NCBI RefSeq assembly: GCF_000382265.1
Contig: NZ_KB907976.1
Coordinates: 1 to 64,000, forward strand
From: Yoonia vestfoldensis DSM 16212
Lineage (GTDB): Bacteria > Pseudomonadota > Alphaproteobacteria > Rhodobacterales > Rhodobacteraceae
DNA: 64,000 nucleotides
Direction of reading: 5' to 3'
Each line of letters starts with the position of its first letter. The first letter of the stretch is position 1. Position numbers and translations under genes: made by a program. Below the pieces are notes generated by a model. That model ran no database searches and had not been told where the DNA came from. It saw only the letters and a program-made list of their open reading frames with translations. Below are positions 44,451-52,378 of the stretch, piece by piece.

Positions 44451-46139
44451 ATGATCATGTTGCAGCAGCTAACGGACCGCGTGAAAGCGCGCCTGATCCG
44501 CGTCAGCCCGGACCGGCTCTGGATGCATTACATCGTTGCGCTGACCATCATTCTTGGTCTGCTGGTGATCATGCACAGCGTCAATCAGCAGATATTCACG
44601 CGCAGCGGGCTGGCCGCCACGCCGGACGACATGGCCTATCTGCGGCGGGTGCAATGGGTCATCCTTGGTGCGGCGGTGCTTGTCTTGTTGGCCGAGGCGG
44701 CTGTCATCTTTTATCCTGCGCATCTGGCCGTTCAGGCCCATATCCGCGCTTTGCGCGAACAGGCGGCCTGCCTGCTGGACTCCAAAGCCGAACTGGAACG
44801 GGCGAACGCCCAGTTGTTGCATTTGACCAACCACGACGTGCTGACCGGATTGCCGAACCGTGGCCACCTGATCGCGGTGATGGCAGATGCAATGGCGCGC
44901 AGAAAAACGGCGGAACAGACTTTTCTTTTCATCGGTTTGGACGGTTTCAAGTCGATCAATGATTCCGCCGGACATGATTGCGGCGACGCAGTTCTGATCG
45001 CCATCGGTCAGGCGCTGCGCAGTTGTGTCGACGACGACCAGATCGTCGCACGGATCGGCGGCGACGAATTCGTCATCATGACGGATGAACCCGCCGCACA
45101 GATGCTGCGCCGGGTGATGGCCGCGCTGGCGGACCCAGTCGACGTACGCGGCAGACGGCTCAAAGTCCGGGCAAGCATCGGCTTTCTGGTCATGGATCAC
45201 AGCCAGACCGATCCTCTGGCCGTGCTTGCCGATGGGGCCATGGCCTTGCAGATTGCCAAGAACGACGGTGGCAACCGGGCGCAACAATTCACACCGGCGC
45301 TGCGCGAAAATGCCGGGCAGATACAACGGCTCCAGATGGAAGTGCACGATGCGATCCACAATGGCGAACTCGAGCCTTGGTTTCAGCCGCAGATACGTTT
45401 GATCGACGGGGCGCTGCATGGCGTCGAAGTACTGGCAAGATGGCGTCATCCCACACGCGGGCTGTTGAACCCCGACCGGTTTTTTCCCGCCGTCGAAAGG
45501 GCCGGTATGATTGTCGAGATGGATCACGCCATATGGCAGGCCGCCATGGCGCACGCGATGCACTGGCAGACGGCGGGTCTTTGGCATCCGGTCCTGTCGC
45601 TTAACGCCGCGCCGGAAACGATTGCCGATCCATATCTGATCGAACGCTTTCTTCTGGGGCTGCGCAATTCGGGGCTGAGCCCGGATCAGGTGATCGTCGA
45701 GGTTCTGGAAACCACGTTGATCGACGGCGCAGGCGATATGGCTGCGATCAATATCGACAGCCTGTCGGAATGCGGAATCGCGCTGGAGCTTGATGATTTC
45801 GGCACCGGCTATGCATCGCTGTGCAGGCTGACGCAATTGCCGCTGTCCGGGATCAAGCTGGACAAGTCGCTGGTTGCGCCCTTGCCGGATCAGGGTGCCG
45901 ACAGTGTCGTGCGCGCCATCCTGGCGCTGACGGCCGAACTGGGGCTGCATGTCGTGGCGGAGGGCATCGAAGAGACTGGCCAGGCGCAGCACCTGCTGGA
46001 CCGGGGCTGTGCGGTGGGGCAGGGCTACGGCTTTGCGCGGCCCATGCCCCCCAAGGAGTTCGAGAGATGGCTTTTCCTGCATGCCAAAAGCCCGGTCCGG
46101 ATCATCGACGAAGGGCTGGCTTTCGCCAACGAAGCTTGA
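44451..46139 (+). CDS. Membrane GGDEF-EAL (c-di-GMP) bifunctional protein
   Basis: A 562-residue inner-membrane signalling protein. Two membrane helices (about residues 27-44 and 68-90) flank a short periplasmic stretch. The diguanylate cyclase domain covers about 130-290 and has intact RIGGDEF. The phosphodiesterase domain covers about 305-545: the signature reads EVL in place of EAL, but the other metal and catalytic residues seem kept (NAAPE, VEVLETT, DDFGTGYASL, IKLDKS, VVAEGIE, GQGYGFARP). So it could make and degrade c-di-GMP. The start may be ATG 44451 or the ATG two codons later. Confidence 0.9.
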   Translation: MIMLQQLTDRVKARLIRVSPDRLWMHYIVALTIILGLLVIMHSVNQQIFTRSGLAATPDDMAYLRRVQWVILGAAVLVLLAEAAVIFYPAHLAVQAHIRALREQAACLLDSKAELERANAQLLHLTNHDVLTGLPNRGHLIAVMADAMARRKTAEQTFLFIGLDGFKSINDSAGHDCGDAVLIAIGQALRSCVDDDQIVARIGGDEFVIMTDEPAAQMLRRVMAALADPVDVRGRRLKVRASIGFLVMDHSQTDPLAVLADGAMALQIAKNDGGNRAQQFTPALRENAGQIQRLQMEVHDAIHNGELEPWFQPQIRLIDGALHGVEVLARWRHPTRGLLNPDRFFPAVERAGMIVEMDHAIWQAAMAHAMHWQTAGLWHPVLSLNAAPETIADPYLIERFLLGLRNSGLSPDQVIVEVLETTLIDGAGDMAAINIDSLSECGIALELDDFGTGYASLCRLTQLPLSGIKLDKSLVAPLPDQGADSVVRAILALTAELGLHVVAEGIEETGQAQHLLDRGCAVGQGYGFARPMPPKEFERWLFLHAKSPVRIIDEGLAFANEA

Positions 46140-46194
46140 GCATTGCTGACTTACCTCGTATCTGGAACGACGAAACCCGCTGATTGGAAGACAG

Positions 46195-46806
46195 ATGGCG
46201 AACTTTCTTTACCACAACGATCTGCCGGACGGGCTGGATCTTGGGCCGGTCGTGGCCATCGATTGCGAAACGATGGGGCTGAACCCGCATCGTGACCGGC
46301 TGTGCCTGATCCAGATGTCCGGCGGCGACGGCGATTGCCATCTCGTGCAGGTCAGCAAGGGACAAGCAGGTGCCCCGAACCTTTGCGCGATGCTCACCAA
46401 TCCCGATGTTCTCAAACTGTTTCATTTCGGCCGGTTCGACATTGCGGCGCTCTTGAACGCTTTCGGTGTGGTCACAGCCCCCGTTTATTGCACGAAAATC
46501 GCGTCCAAGCTGGTGCGCACCTACACCGACCGTCACGGGCTCAAGGTTCTGTTACAGGACATGTTGGGCATCGACATTTCCAAACACCAACAGCAAAGCG
46601 ACTGGGGCGCACCCAAGCTGACCGCGGCCCAACTGGATTACGCCGCATCGGACGTTTTGTATCTGCATCAACTCAAGGCCGCCTTTGATCTGCTGCTGGC
46701 GCGTGAAGACCGCACAGCGCTGGCGCAGGCTTGTTTCGATTTTCTTCCCACGCGTGCGGCACTTGATCTGAACGGCTGGCCCGAAACCGACGTGTTTGCG
46801 CATTGA
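46195..46806 (+). CDS. rnd: Ribonuclease D (short, 3'-5' exonuclease domain only)
   Basis: A 203-residue DEDD-family exonuclease. Exo I is VAIDCETMGL near residue 20, exo II is LFHFGRFDIAALL near 82 and exo III is AAQLDYAASDVLYLHQL near 150, with the Tyr of the DEDDy group. It lacks the HRDC domains of E. coli RNase D, as is common in alphaproteobacteria. It probably trims the 3' ends of structured RNAs. Its stop overlaps the kdsD start (TGATG). Confidence 0.9.
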   Translation: MANFLYHNDLPDGLDLGPVVAIDCETMGLNPHRDRLCLIQMSGGDGDCHLVQVSKGQAGAPNLCAMLTNPDVLKLFHFGRFDIAALLNAFGVVTAPVYCTKIASKLVRTYTDRHGLKVLLQDMLGIDISKHQQQSDWGAPKLTAAQLDYAASDVLYLHQLKAAFDLLLAREDRTALAQACFDFLPTRAALDLNGWPETDVFAH

Positions 46807-47774
46807 TGGCTGATCCTGTTCCCTTTCTCGCCACCGCCCGGCGCGTGATCCTGCAAGAGGCGGACGCGCTGCGGGACTTGTCCGCCAGCCTCGATGATGC
46901 CTTTGCCGACGCCGTCGCGCTTTTGCTGAATGCCAAGGGCCGCGTGATCGTATCCGGCATGGGCAAATCCGGCCATATCGCGCGCAAGATCGCCGCGACA
47001 TTCGCCAGCACCGGCACACCTGCGCATTTCGTGCACCCGGCCGAGGCGAGCCATGGTGATCTGGGCATGATGACGCGCGGCGATGTCGTGCTCGTCCTTT
47101 CGAATTCCGGCGAAACACCCGAACTGGCGGATCTTGTCGCCTATACCCGCCGCTTTGGCATCCCGATGATCGGCGTGGCCAGTCGCGCCGAAAGCACCCT
47201 CATCCAGCAGGCTGACGTCGGGATCATCATTCCCCAGCTGGGAGAGGCGTGCGGCACGGGGATCGTGCCGACGATCTCGACGACGATGACATTGGCGCTG
47301 GGCGATGCGCTGGCGATCGCGCTGATGGAACACCGCGCCTTTACGCCTGAAAACTTCCGCGACTTCCACCCCGGCGGCAAGCTGGGTGCGCAATTGTCCA
47401 AGGTCGCGGACCTGATGCACCGCGACAGCGCAATCCCGCTGGTACATGTCGATACCCCGATGTCAGAGGTGTTGCTGGTGATCAGCCAGAAAGGGTTCGG
47501 CGTCGCGGCCGTGCTTGGATCGGATGACACGCTTGTCGGCATCGTCACAGACGGCGACCTGCGCCGCCATATGAAAGGCCTGCTTGATCACACCGCAGGC
47601 GAAGTGATGACATCCGATCCGACAACGGTGTCGCCGCAGGCCCTTGCCGAAGAAGCCGTCAATCTCATGAACAACCGCAAGATCACCTGCCTTTTTGCGC
47701 TGGATCCCGCCAATCCCGGACAGGTCGCCGGTGTTTTGCATATCCACGACTGCCTGCGCGCTGGTATCGTATAG
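46806..47774 (+). CDS. kdsD: D-arabinose 5-phosphate isomerase (KpsF/GutQ family)
   Basis: A 322-residue enzyme that makes arabinose 5-phosphate for Kdo synthesis. The SIS domain (about residues 35-180) contains VIVSGMGKSGHIARKIAATF and TPAHFVHPAEASHGDLGM; a CBS pair covers about 205-320 (DLMHRDSAIPLVHVDT, EVMTSDPTTVSPQALAE). The start ATG overlaps the rnd stop. It is followed by lptC after 2 bases, tying Kdo supply to LPS transport. Confidence 0.93.
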   Translation: MADPVPFLATARRVILQEADALRDLSASLDDAFADAVALLLNAKGRVIVSGMGKSGHIARKIAATFASTGTPAHFVHPAEASHGDLGMMTRGDVVLVLSNSGETPELADLVAYTRRFGIPMIGVASRAESTLIQQADVGIIIPQLGEACGTGIVPTISTTMTLALGDALAIALMEHRAFTPENFRDFHPGGKLGAQLSKVADLMHRDSAIPLVHVDTPMSEVLLVISQKGFGVAAVLGSDDTLVGIVTDGDLRRHMKGLLDHTAGEVMTSDPTTVSPQALAEEAVNLMNNRKITCLFALDPANPGQVAGVLHIHDCLRAGIV

Positions 47775-47776
47775 GC

Positions 47777-48376
47777 ATGAGTGCCAACGATAATCTGTAT
47801 TCACAATGGGTCGGTTGGGCCAAGATCCTGCTGCCGCTGTTTGGGCTCGCTCTTTTGTCCACGTTGTTTCTGTTCGCGCGCAGCCCAAGTGACGGAACCG
47901 ACATTCCGATGGCGCAGGTGGTCGAGCTGGCGCGCGATCAACAATTGACCGCACCGGAATTTTCCGGCGTCACCGATACCGGCGCCGTTCTCGTGATTTC
48001 CGCGCGCAGCGCGCGGCCACTGCCCGACCGTCTCGACACCGCCGGGATCGAAGATCTTCGCCTGCGGATGGACAACCCCGGTGGCAGCACCCTCGTGGTC
48101 ACGGGCGTGACCGGCGAAATCGACGGGCGGTCGCGGACGGCCCTGTTTTCCGGGCTGGTGCGGCTCCAGACCTCGACCGGGTATACGATGGAAACGAATG
48201 GCCTGACCGTCACGCTGGACACCGGCATGGTCGTGTCGGATGGATCGCTTGAAATCCGCGCCCCGCTGGGAAATCTGACCGCAGGGCAGGTGACATTCCA
48301 GGTAGATGACAGCAATACTCGCCATCAGATGCTGTTCACTGACGGGGTGCGGCTGATATACATGCCCCAAGGCTAG
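47777..48376 (+). CDS. lptC: LPS export periplasmic/inner-membrane protein LptC
   Basis: A 199-residue bitopic protein with one N-terminal membrane helix (WAKILLPLFGLALLSTLFLFA, about residues 14-34, written in part) and a periplasmic beta-jellyroll with LQTSTGYTMETNGLTVTLDTG near 130. It passes LPS from the LptBFG extractor to LptA. The gene lies between kdsD and lptA in the usual order. Confidence 0.9.
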   Translation: MSANDNLYSQWVGWAKILLPLFGLALLSTLFLFARSPSDGTDIPMAQVVELARDQQLTAPEFSGVTDTGAVLVISARSARPLPDRLDTAGIEDLRLRMDNPGGSTLVVTGVTGEIDGRSRTALFSGLVRLQTSTGYTMETNGLTVTLDTGMVVSDGSLEIRAPLGNLTAGQVTFQVDDSNTRHQMLFTDGVRLIYMPQG

Positions 48377-48404
48377 GCGACCTGCCGCAAAAGGATACGA
48401 TCAC

Positions 48405-48890
48405 GTGTTTCGATTTCTTGCCCTCTGCACGGTGTTTCTGGCGATGATCGGCGGTGCCGCCAGCGCACAGACCAATATCAATCTGGGCGGCATCGCGGTC
48501 GATACCGCCGCCGCGATCGAGGTGACGTCGGATTCGCTGTCAGTCGATCAGGAAACCGGGATCGCCGTTTTCGAAGGCGACGTTCTGATCGCCCAGGGTG
48601 ACCTCCGCCTTGCTGCGGCAAGGGTGCAGGTGATCTACGGCACCGACACGAGCCAGATCGCACGGCTGATCGCCACGGGCGACGTGACGTTCGTGACCGC
48701 CGAGGAAGCAGCAGAAGCGGAAACCGCTGATTACGACATCACCACCGGCCTGCTGACGCTGACGGGAGATGTGTTGCTGACGCAGGGGGCCAGCGCGATT
48801 TCCGCTGAAAGCATGGTGGTGAACGTCACCGACGGCACCGCCACGATGCAGGGGCGCGTGCGGACAGTGCTGCAACAAGGCGGAAATTGA
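48405..48890 (+). CDS. lptA: LPS transport periplasmic protein LptA
   Basis: A 161-residue periplasmic OstA-type protein: signal peptide MFRFLALCTVFLAMIGGAASA, then beta strands with IEVTSDSLSVDQETGIAVFEGDV near 38-58 and LTGDVLLTQGASAISAESMVVNV near 118-140 (parts shown). It bridges the periplasm for LPS. The start is GTG 48405 with AAGGA upstream; its stop overlaps the lptB ATG. Confidence 0.92.
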   Translation: MFRFLALCTVFLAMIGGAASAQTNINLGGIAVDTAAAIEVTSDSLSVDQETGIAVFEGDVLIAQGDLRLAAARVQVIYGTDTSQIARLIATGDVTFVTAEEAAEAETADYDITTGLLTLTGDVLLTQGASAISAESMVVNVTDGTATMQGRVRTVLQQGGN

Positions 48891-49651
48891 TGGCCCCGCC
48901 ACCCACCCTCACGATCCAGCCGGGCGATGTCGGCTTGCAGATCATCAGCCTGCGCAAAAGCTATCGCAAACGCCCGGTGATCCGCGATGTCAGCATCACC
49001 TTGGGCCGGGGCGAGGTGGTGGCCCTTCTTGGGCCGAACGGGTCTGGAAAGACGACCTGTTTTTATGCAATCGCCGGCCTTGTGACCCCCGAAGGCGGCA
49101 AGGTCATCATCGACGGGCGCGATGTCACCACCCTGCCGATGTATCGCCGCGCACAGCTTGGCATCGGCTATCTGCCACAGGAAATGTCGATTTTCCGCGG
49201 TATGTCGGTCGAAGACAACATCATGTCGATCCTCGAAATCGCGCTGAAGGACCGACACCAACGCCGCGAACGCCTGGAAGAATTGCTATCCGAGTTTTCG
49301 ATCGAACACCTGCGCCGCGCATCCGCCATGGCCTTGTCAGGCGGTGAACGACGGCGGGTGGAAATAGCCCGCTGCCTTGCGGCCGGGCCGAAATACGTTC
49401 TTCTTGACGAACCTTTCGCAGGGGTCGATCCGATTGCCGTGGCTGAAATCCGGCACCTTGTCGCTGATCTCAAGAATCGTGGGATCGGCGTTCTGATCAC
49501 GGATCACAACGTACAGGAAACGCTCCAGATCGTGGACCGCGCCTATATCTTGCATGACGGCAAGGTCCTGATGAGCGGGACAACACAAGAGGTGGTGCAG
49601 GACGAAAACGTCCGGCGGGTCTATCTGGGAAACAACTTTCGGGTGAATTGA
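48890..49651 (+). CDS. lptB: LPS export ABC transporter ATPase LptB
   Basis: A 253-residue cytosolic ATPase of the LptBFG extractor. Walker A is GPNGSGKTT near residue 46, the family segment GIGYLPQEMSIFRGMSVEDNI is near 92 (split as GIGYLPQEMSIFRGM and SVEDNI), the signature is LSGGERRRVEIAR near 148 and Walker B is YVLLDEPFAGVDP near 170. The start ATG 48890 overlaps the lptA stop. In many relatives rpoN follows; here a 238-base gap precedes hpf. Confidence 0.95.
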   Translation: MAPPPTLTIQPGDVGLQIISLRKSYRKRPVIRDVSITLGRGEVVALLGPNGSGKTTCFYAIAGLVTPEGGKVIIDGRDVTTLPMYRRAQLGIGYLPQEMSIFRGMSVEDNIMSILEIALKDRHQRRERLEELLSEFSIEHLRRASAMALSGGERRRVEIARCLAAGPKYVLLDEPFAGVDPIAVAEIRHLVADLKNRGIGVLITDHNVQETLQIVDRAYILHDGKVLMSGTTQEVVQDENVRRVYLGNNFRVN

Positions 49652-49889
49652 TTCTTTTGGCACGGCACTGACAGGATCATTGACAAGCCGTCCGGTTTTG
49701 CCGCCAAATATAAGGGATGACTGGCCTTTGTTCATTCCCCGCAGACGTGCTGACACAGCGGTCAGCCTGCTGGAAAAAACTTTTTGCGCGCAAACGGTTA
49801 ACATCACTCACTGACACAGCGCGATCCGCTCACTGCGCCATCCGGCAGCCCTGCTGGACGGCATGCGAGCCCAGACCCTAGGAGAAACG
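49652..49889. promoter_or_regulatory. Intergenic region lptB-hpf, probable hpf promoter
   Basis: 238 bases without a gene. A TTGACA at 49680 and an ATATAAG further right are promoter-like, but their spacing is longer than the usual 17 bases, so I do not assign a start site. The position where many alphaproteobacteria carry rpoN is occupied by this gap. Confidence 0.35.
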
Positions 49890-50465
49890 ATGCGGTATCA
49901 AATCAGCGGAAAACAGATCGATATTGGCGAGGCCCTTCAGACGCATGTCCGCACCGAAATGGACGCCATCCTGAGCAAATACGCCGGTCGGCCCACCGAA
50001 GCCTATGTCGTTTTCTCCAAGTCGGGCCATGAATTTGTCTGCGAAGCGGTCGTGCATCTGTCCACTGGACTGACCGCGCAGGCGACAGGCAAAGCCAATG
50101 AAATTTATGCTGCTTTTGACAGCAGCGGCGAGAAAATGGACAAGCAATTGCGCCGTTACAAACGCCGTTTGAAGGACCATCATGCAGGCCGTTCAACGCC
50201 GGTTGAACTTTCGGATGCCGGGTCCTATATCCTCGCACCAAGTGACGAGTCTGAAGAAAGCGCGAACGATACCGTCAACGCGATGATCATCGCTGAGATG
50301 GAAACCAAAATCCCGTCCTTGTCGGTGGGAGAGGCGGTGATGCAGATGGAAATCGCGAATGCGCCCGTGCTGGTTTTCAGAAACGAGAAACATAGCGGCG
50401 TGAACGTCGTCTACCGAAGAGACGATGGCAACATCGGATGGATCGACCCGCGCGCTGCCGGTTGA
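49890..50465 (+). CDS. hpf: Ribosome hibernation-promoting factor, long form
   Basis: A 191-residue protein with an N-terminal RaiA/HPF domain (MRYQISGKQIDIGEALQTHV, residues 1-100, basic surface KMDKQLRRYKRRLKDHH) and a C-terminal dimerisation domain that ends NAPVLVFRNEKHSGVNVVYRRDDGNIGWIDP. Long HPF dimerises 70S ribosomes into 100S particles in stationary phase. The ATG at 49890 has AGGAG upstream, which decides it over an ATG nine codons earlier. ptsN follows. Confidence 0.93.
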   Translation: MRYQISGKQIDIGEALQTHVRTEMDAILSKYAGRPTEAYVVFSKSGHEFVCEAVVHLSTGLTAQATGKANEIYAAFDSSGEKMDKQLRRYKRRLKDHHAGRSTPVELSDAGSYILAPSDESEESANDTVNAMIIAEMETKIPSLSVGEAVMQMEIANAPVLVFRNEKHSGVNVVYRRDDGNIGWIDPRAAG

Positions 50466-50492
50466 TCTGAGGCAGAACAAGAAAGACGCAAT

Positions 50493-50957
50493 ATGCAACT
50501 CAGCCAGATCTTGCAGTCGAACGCCGTCAAGACGATTGCATCCTGCACCAGCAAGAAGCGGCTTTTTCACGATATCGGCGAGATGGCGGAAACCTGTTAC
50601 GGGTTGAAACCATCCGCCGTCATCGACGCGCTGATCGAACGCGAAAACCTTGGCCCCACGGGTGTCGGGCATGGCGTGGCCTTGCCGCATGCGCGGCTGG
50701 CCGGGGTGGATGAGGTCAAGGGGCTTTTCCTGCGGCTTGAAAAACCGCTCAACTTCGATGCCGTGGACCGGCAGCCAGTCGATCTTGTTTTTGCGCTGAT
50801 CGCGCCCGAAAGCGCCGGCGTGGAACATCTCAAGGCGCTGGCGCTGGTGTCGCGCACGTTCCGCAATGCGTCCGTCTGCGCGAAATTGCGTGCCAACAGT
50901 GATCCCGTGACCTTGTTCACGATCCTGACGGCAGTGGAATCCACGCAAGCTGCCTAG
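50493..50957 (+). CDS. ptsN: Nitrogen PTS EIIA component PtsN
   Basis: A 154-residue EIIA-type regulatory protein. The phosphorylated histidine is in GHGVALPHARL near residue 66; LVFALIAPESAGVEHLKALA follows. PtsN receives phosphate from EINtr/NPr and regulates potassium and nitrogen responses. The order hpf-ptsN is standard. Its stop overlaps the stop of the convergent sulfotransferase gene in a CTAG tetranucleotide. Confidence 0.93.
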   Translation: MQLSQILQSNAVKTIASCTSKKRLFHDIGEMAETCYGLKPSAVIDALIERENLGPTGVGHGVALPHARLAGVDEVKGLFLRLEKPLNFDAVDRQPVDLVFALIAPESAGVEHLKALALVSRTFRNASVCAKLRANSDPVTLFTILTAVESTQAA

Positions 50958-52378
50958 CGCCAGTTACCGAAACCGAAACTTTCATAGTCACGCGCATAGG
51001 CGTCGCGCGCCACCGCCTCGATCGTCGTGTCGTAGATCGCGGAGAGCCAGTCGGTATGCCGGTGCGGAACGGGCTGAGGCGCGGGCGCATCCGGCCTGCC
51101 AACCTGTGCTGCCAATATCGGTAGGTCGCGTCCCAGATGTTCTTCGCGCAGGATCACGTCAGGGAGGTTGAATTGCGCCATCCCCTGCAACAGGGTCAAC
51201 TGGCTTGCCCAGGCGGCATCGACGCGAATGCTAGTCTGACCAGCAAGGTTGTTGCGCAGAAAATGCAGAAATGCGGTAAAACCCGCGCGATGCGCTTCGA
51301 CACCATAATCGCCCGGATCGTCAAGATCAGGGGCCACGGCGGGAACAGGCAGTTTGTGTATCTTGCGCAGCGATTCGCGCAGGCGCGGGAAATGGCCGGG
51401 TCCCTTGGTCAAAATCCGATCGCAATACGCGACATGCGCACGCGCCACAGGATGCCGCAGGACTGTGAAACGCCGAAAGGGCGCATGATCTTCCTGCCAT
51501 TGGCGTAGTGTCTTCTGCGAAAAATCCCTGATGGGCGGCGCATCGTCCAATGCGGCAAGCCAGTCCGCCACATCTGCCTCTGGCCCCGAGCGCAAGGGCA
51601 TGTGGATCAGCCCGGTCCGCGCCGCCGCAACATAGGTCGGAATCGCGGGGCCCTTGCGCGGTTCAAAATTGGGCGTGCGTCCAAGATCCAGCAGGTCAAG
51701 GTTGCGCAGGGCGTTTTCCATCTCCACGGCGTTGCTGACTTTGTCCGCGAAAAGCGCGGGGTTTTGCCTTTTCAGCTTTTTGTCGAGATTGGCCAACCGC
51801 GCGGATGACCCCAGAAATGCCGCCAGTCCATTCAGAACCTCGATATCCTGCAGATCGTCATAGCCGACAAAGAACGCCGTTTGTCCGGTGGTCTGCAAGC
51901 GATGCAGCAGCAACCTCTGGAAATCCTGCATCGCCCGCAGATGCGCGGCGAATTCGTCCGGGTCAAAGGCAATCTGCTGCGTCTTGGCATGCGTGGCATT
52001 GGTCAGTTTCCACTGCCCGGTCGCATGGGCGATCTTGAGGCTGACATAGGCATCCAGCGGATTGCGGGTCAGGATGACCTTGGCGCAGCGCGGATCGGCA
52101 AGACAGATGTCCAGTGCCCGCGGATCATGGTTATGAAAAAAACGAAAGCCGCAGAGACCTTCCGCCGCCTTGATTGCGTCGATCAGGGCTTGGGGGTCGT
52201 TTTCCCGATCCTGCAGGGACATTCCGAAAAGGGGCTCGCGCTTTGGATAACCGACGAACGCGGGGTTGAATGCCTCTCCGAAACAGGACACGCCGTCGAG
52301 CGCCTCAAGGTTCGATTCCAGAAAATTCGACCCGGTCCGCATATCCGCCAGAATGATGAAATAATCGAACCGGGTCAT
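50954..52378 (-). CDS. Tandem-domain sulfotransferase
   Basis: A 474-residue protein. The N-terminal half has the PAPS-binding 5' loop RTGSNFLES at residues 14-22 and the 3'-phosphate segment KVILTRNPLDAYVSLKIA near 105, as in NodH/Stf0-like enzymes. The C-terminal half (about 235-474) looks like a second sulfotransferase domain with VLRHPVARAHVAYCDRIL near 312, but its loop reads IHMPLRSGPEA and seems degenerate. It would sulfate a carbohydrate. Its ATG overlaps the stop of the glycosyltransferase gene (ATGA), so both are coupled. CysQ coded at 57954 could remove the PAP by-product. Confidence 0.8.
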   Translation of the reverse strand: MTRFDYFIILADMRTGSNFLESNLEALDGVSCFGEAFNPAFVGYPKREPLFGMSLQDRENDPQALIDAIKAAEGLCGFRFFHNHDPRALDICLADPRCAKVILTRNPLDAYVSLKIAHATGQWKLTNATHAKTQQIAFDPDEFAAHLRAMQDFQRLLLHRLQTTGQTAFFVGYDDLQDIEVLNGLAAFLGSSARLANLDKKLKRQNPALFADKVSNAVEMENALRNLDLLDLGRTPNFEPRKGPAIPTYVAAARTGLIHMPLRSGPEADVADWLAALDDAPPIRDFSQKTLRQWQEDHAPFRRFTVLRHPVARAHVAYCDRILTKGPGHFPRLRESLRKIHKLPVPAVAPDLDDPGDYGVEAHRAGFTAFLHFLRNNLAGQTSIRVDAAWASQLTLLQGMAQFNLPDVILREEHLGRDLPILAAQVGRPDAPAPQPVPHRHTDWLSAIYDTTIEAVARDAYARDYESFGFGNWR

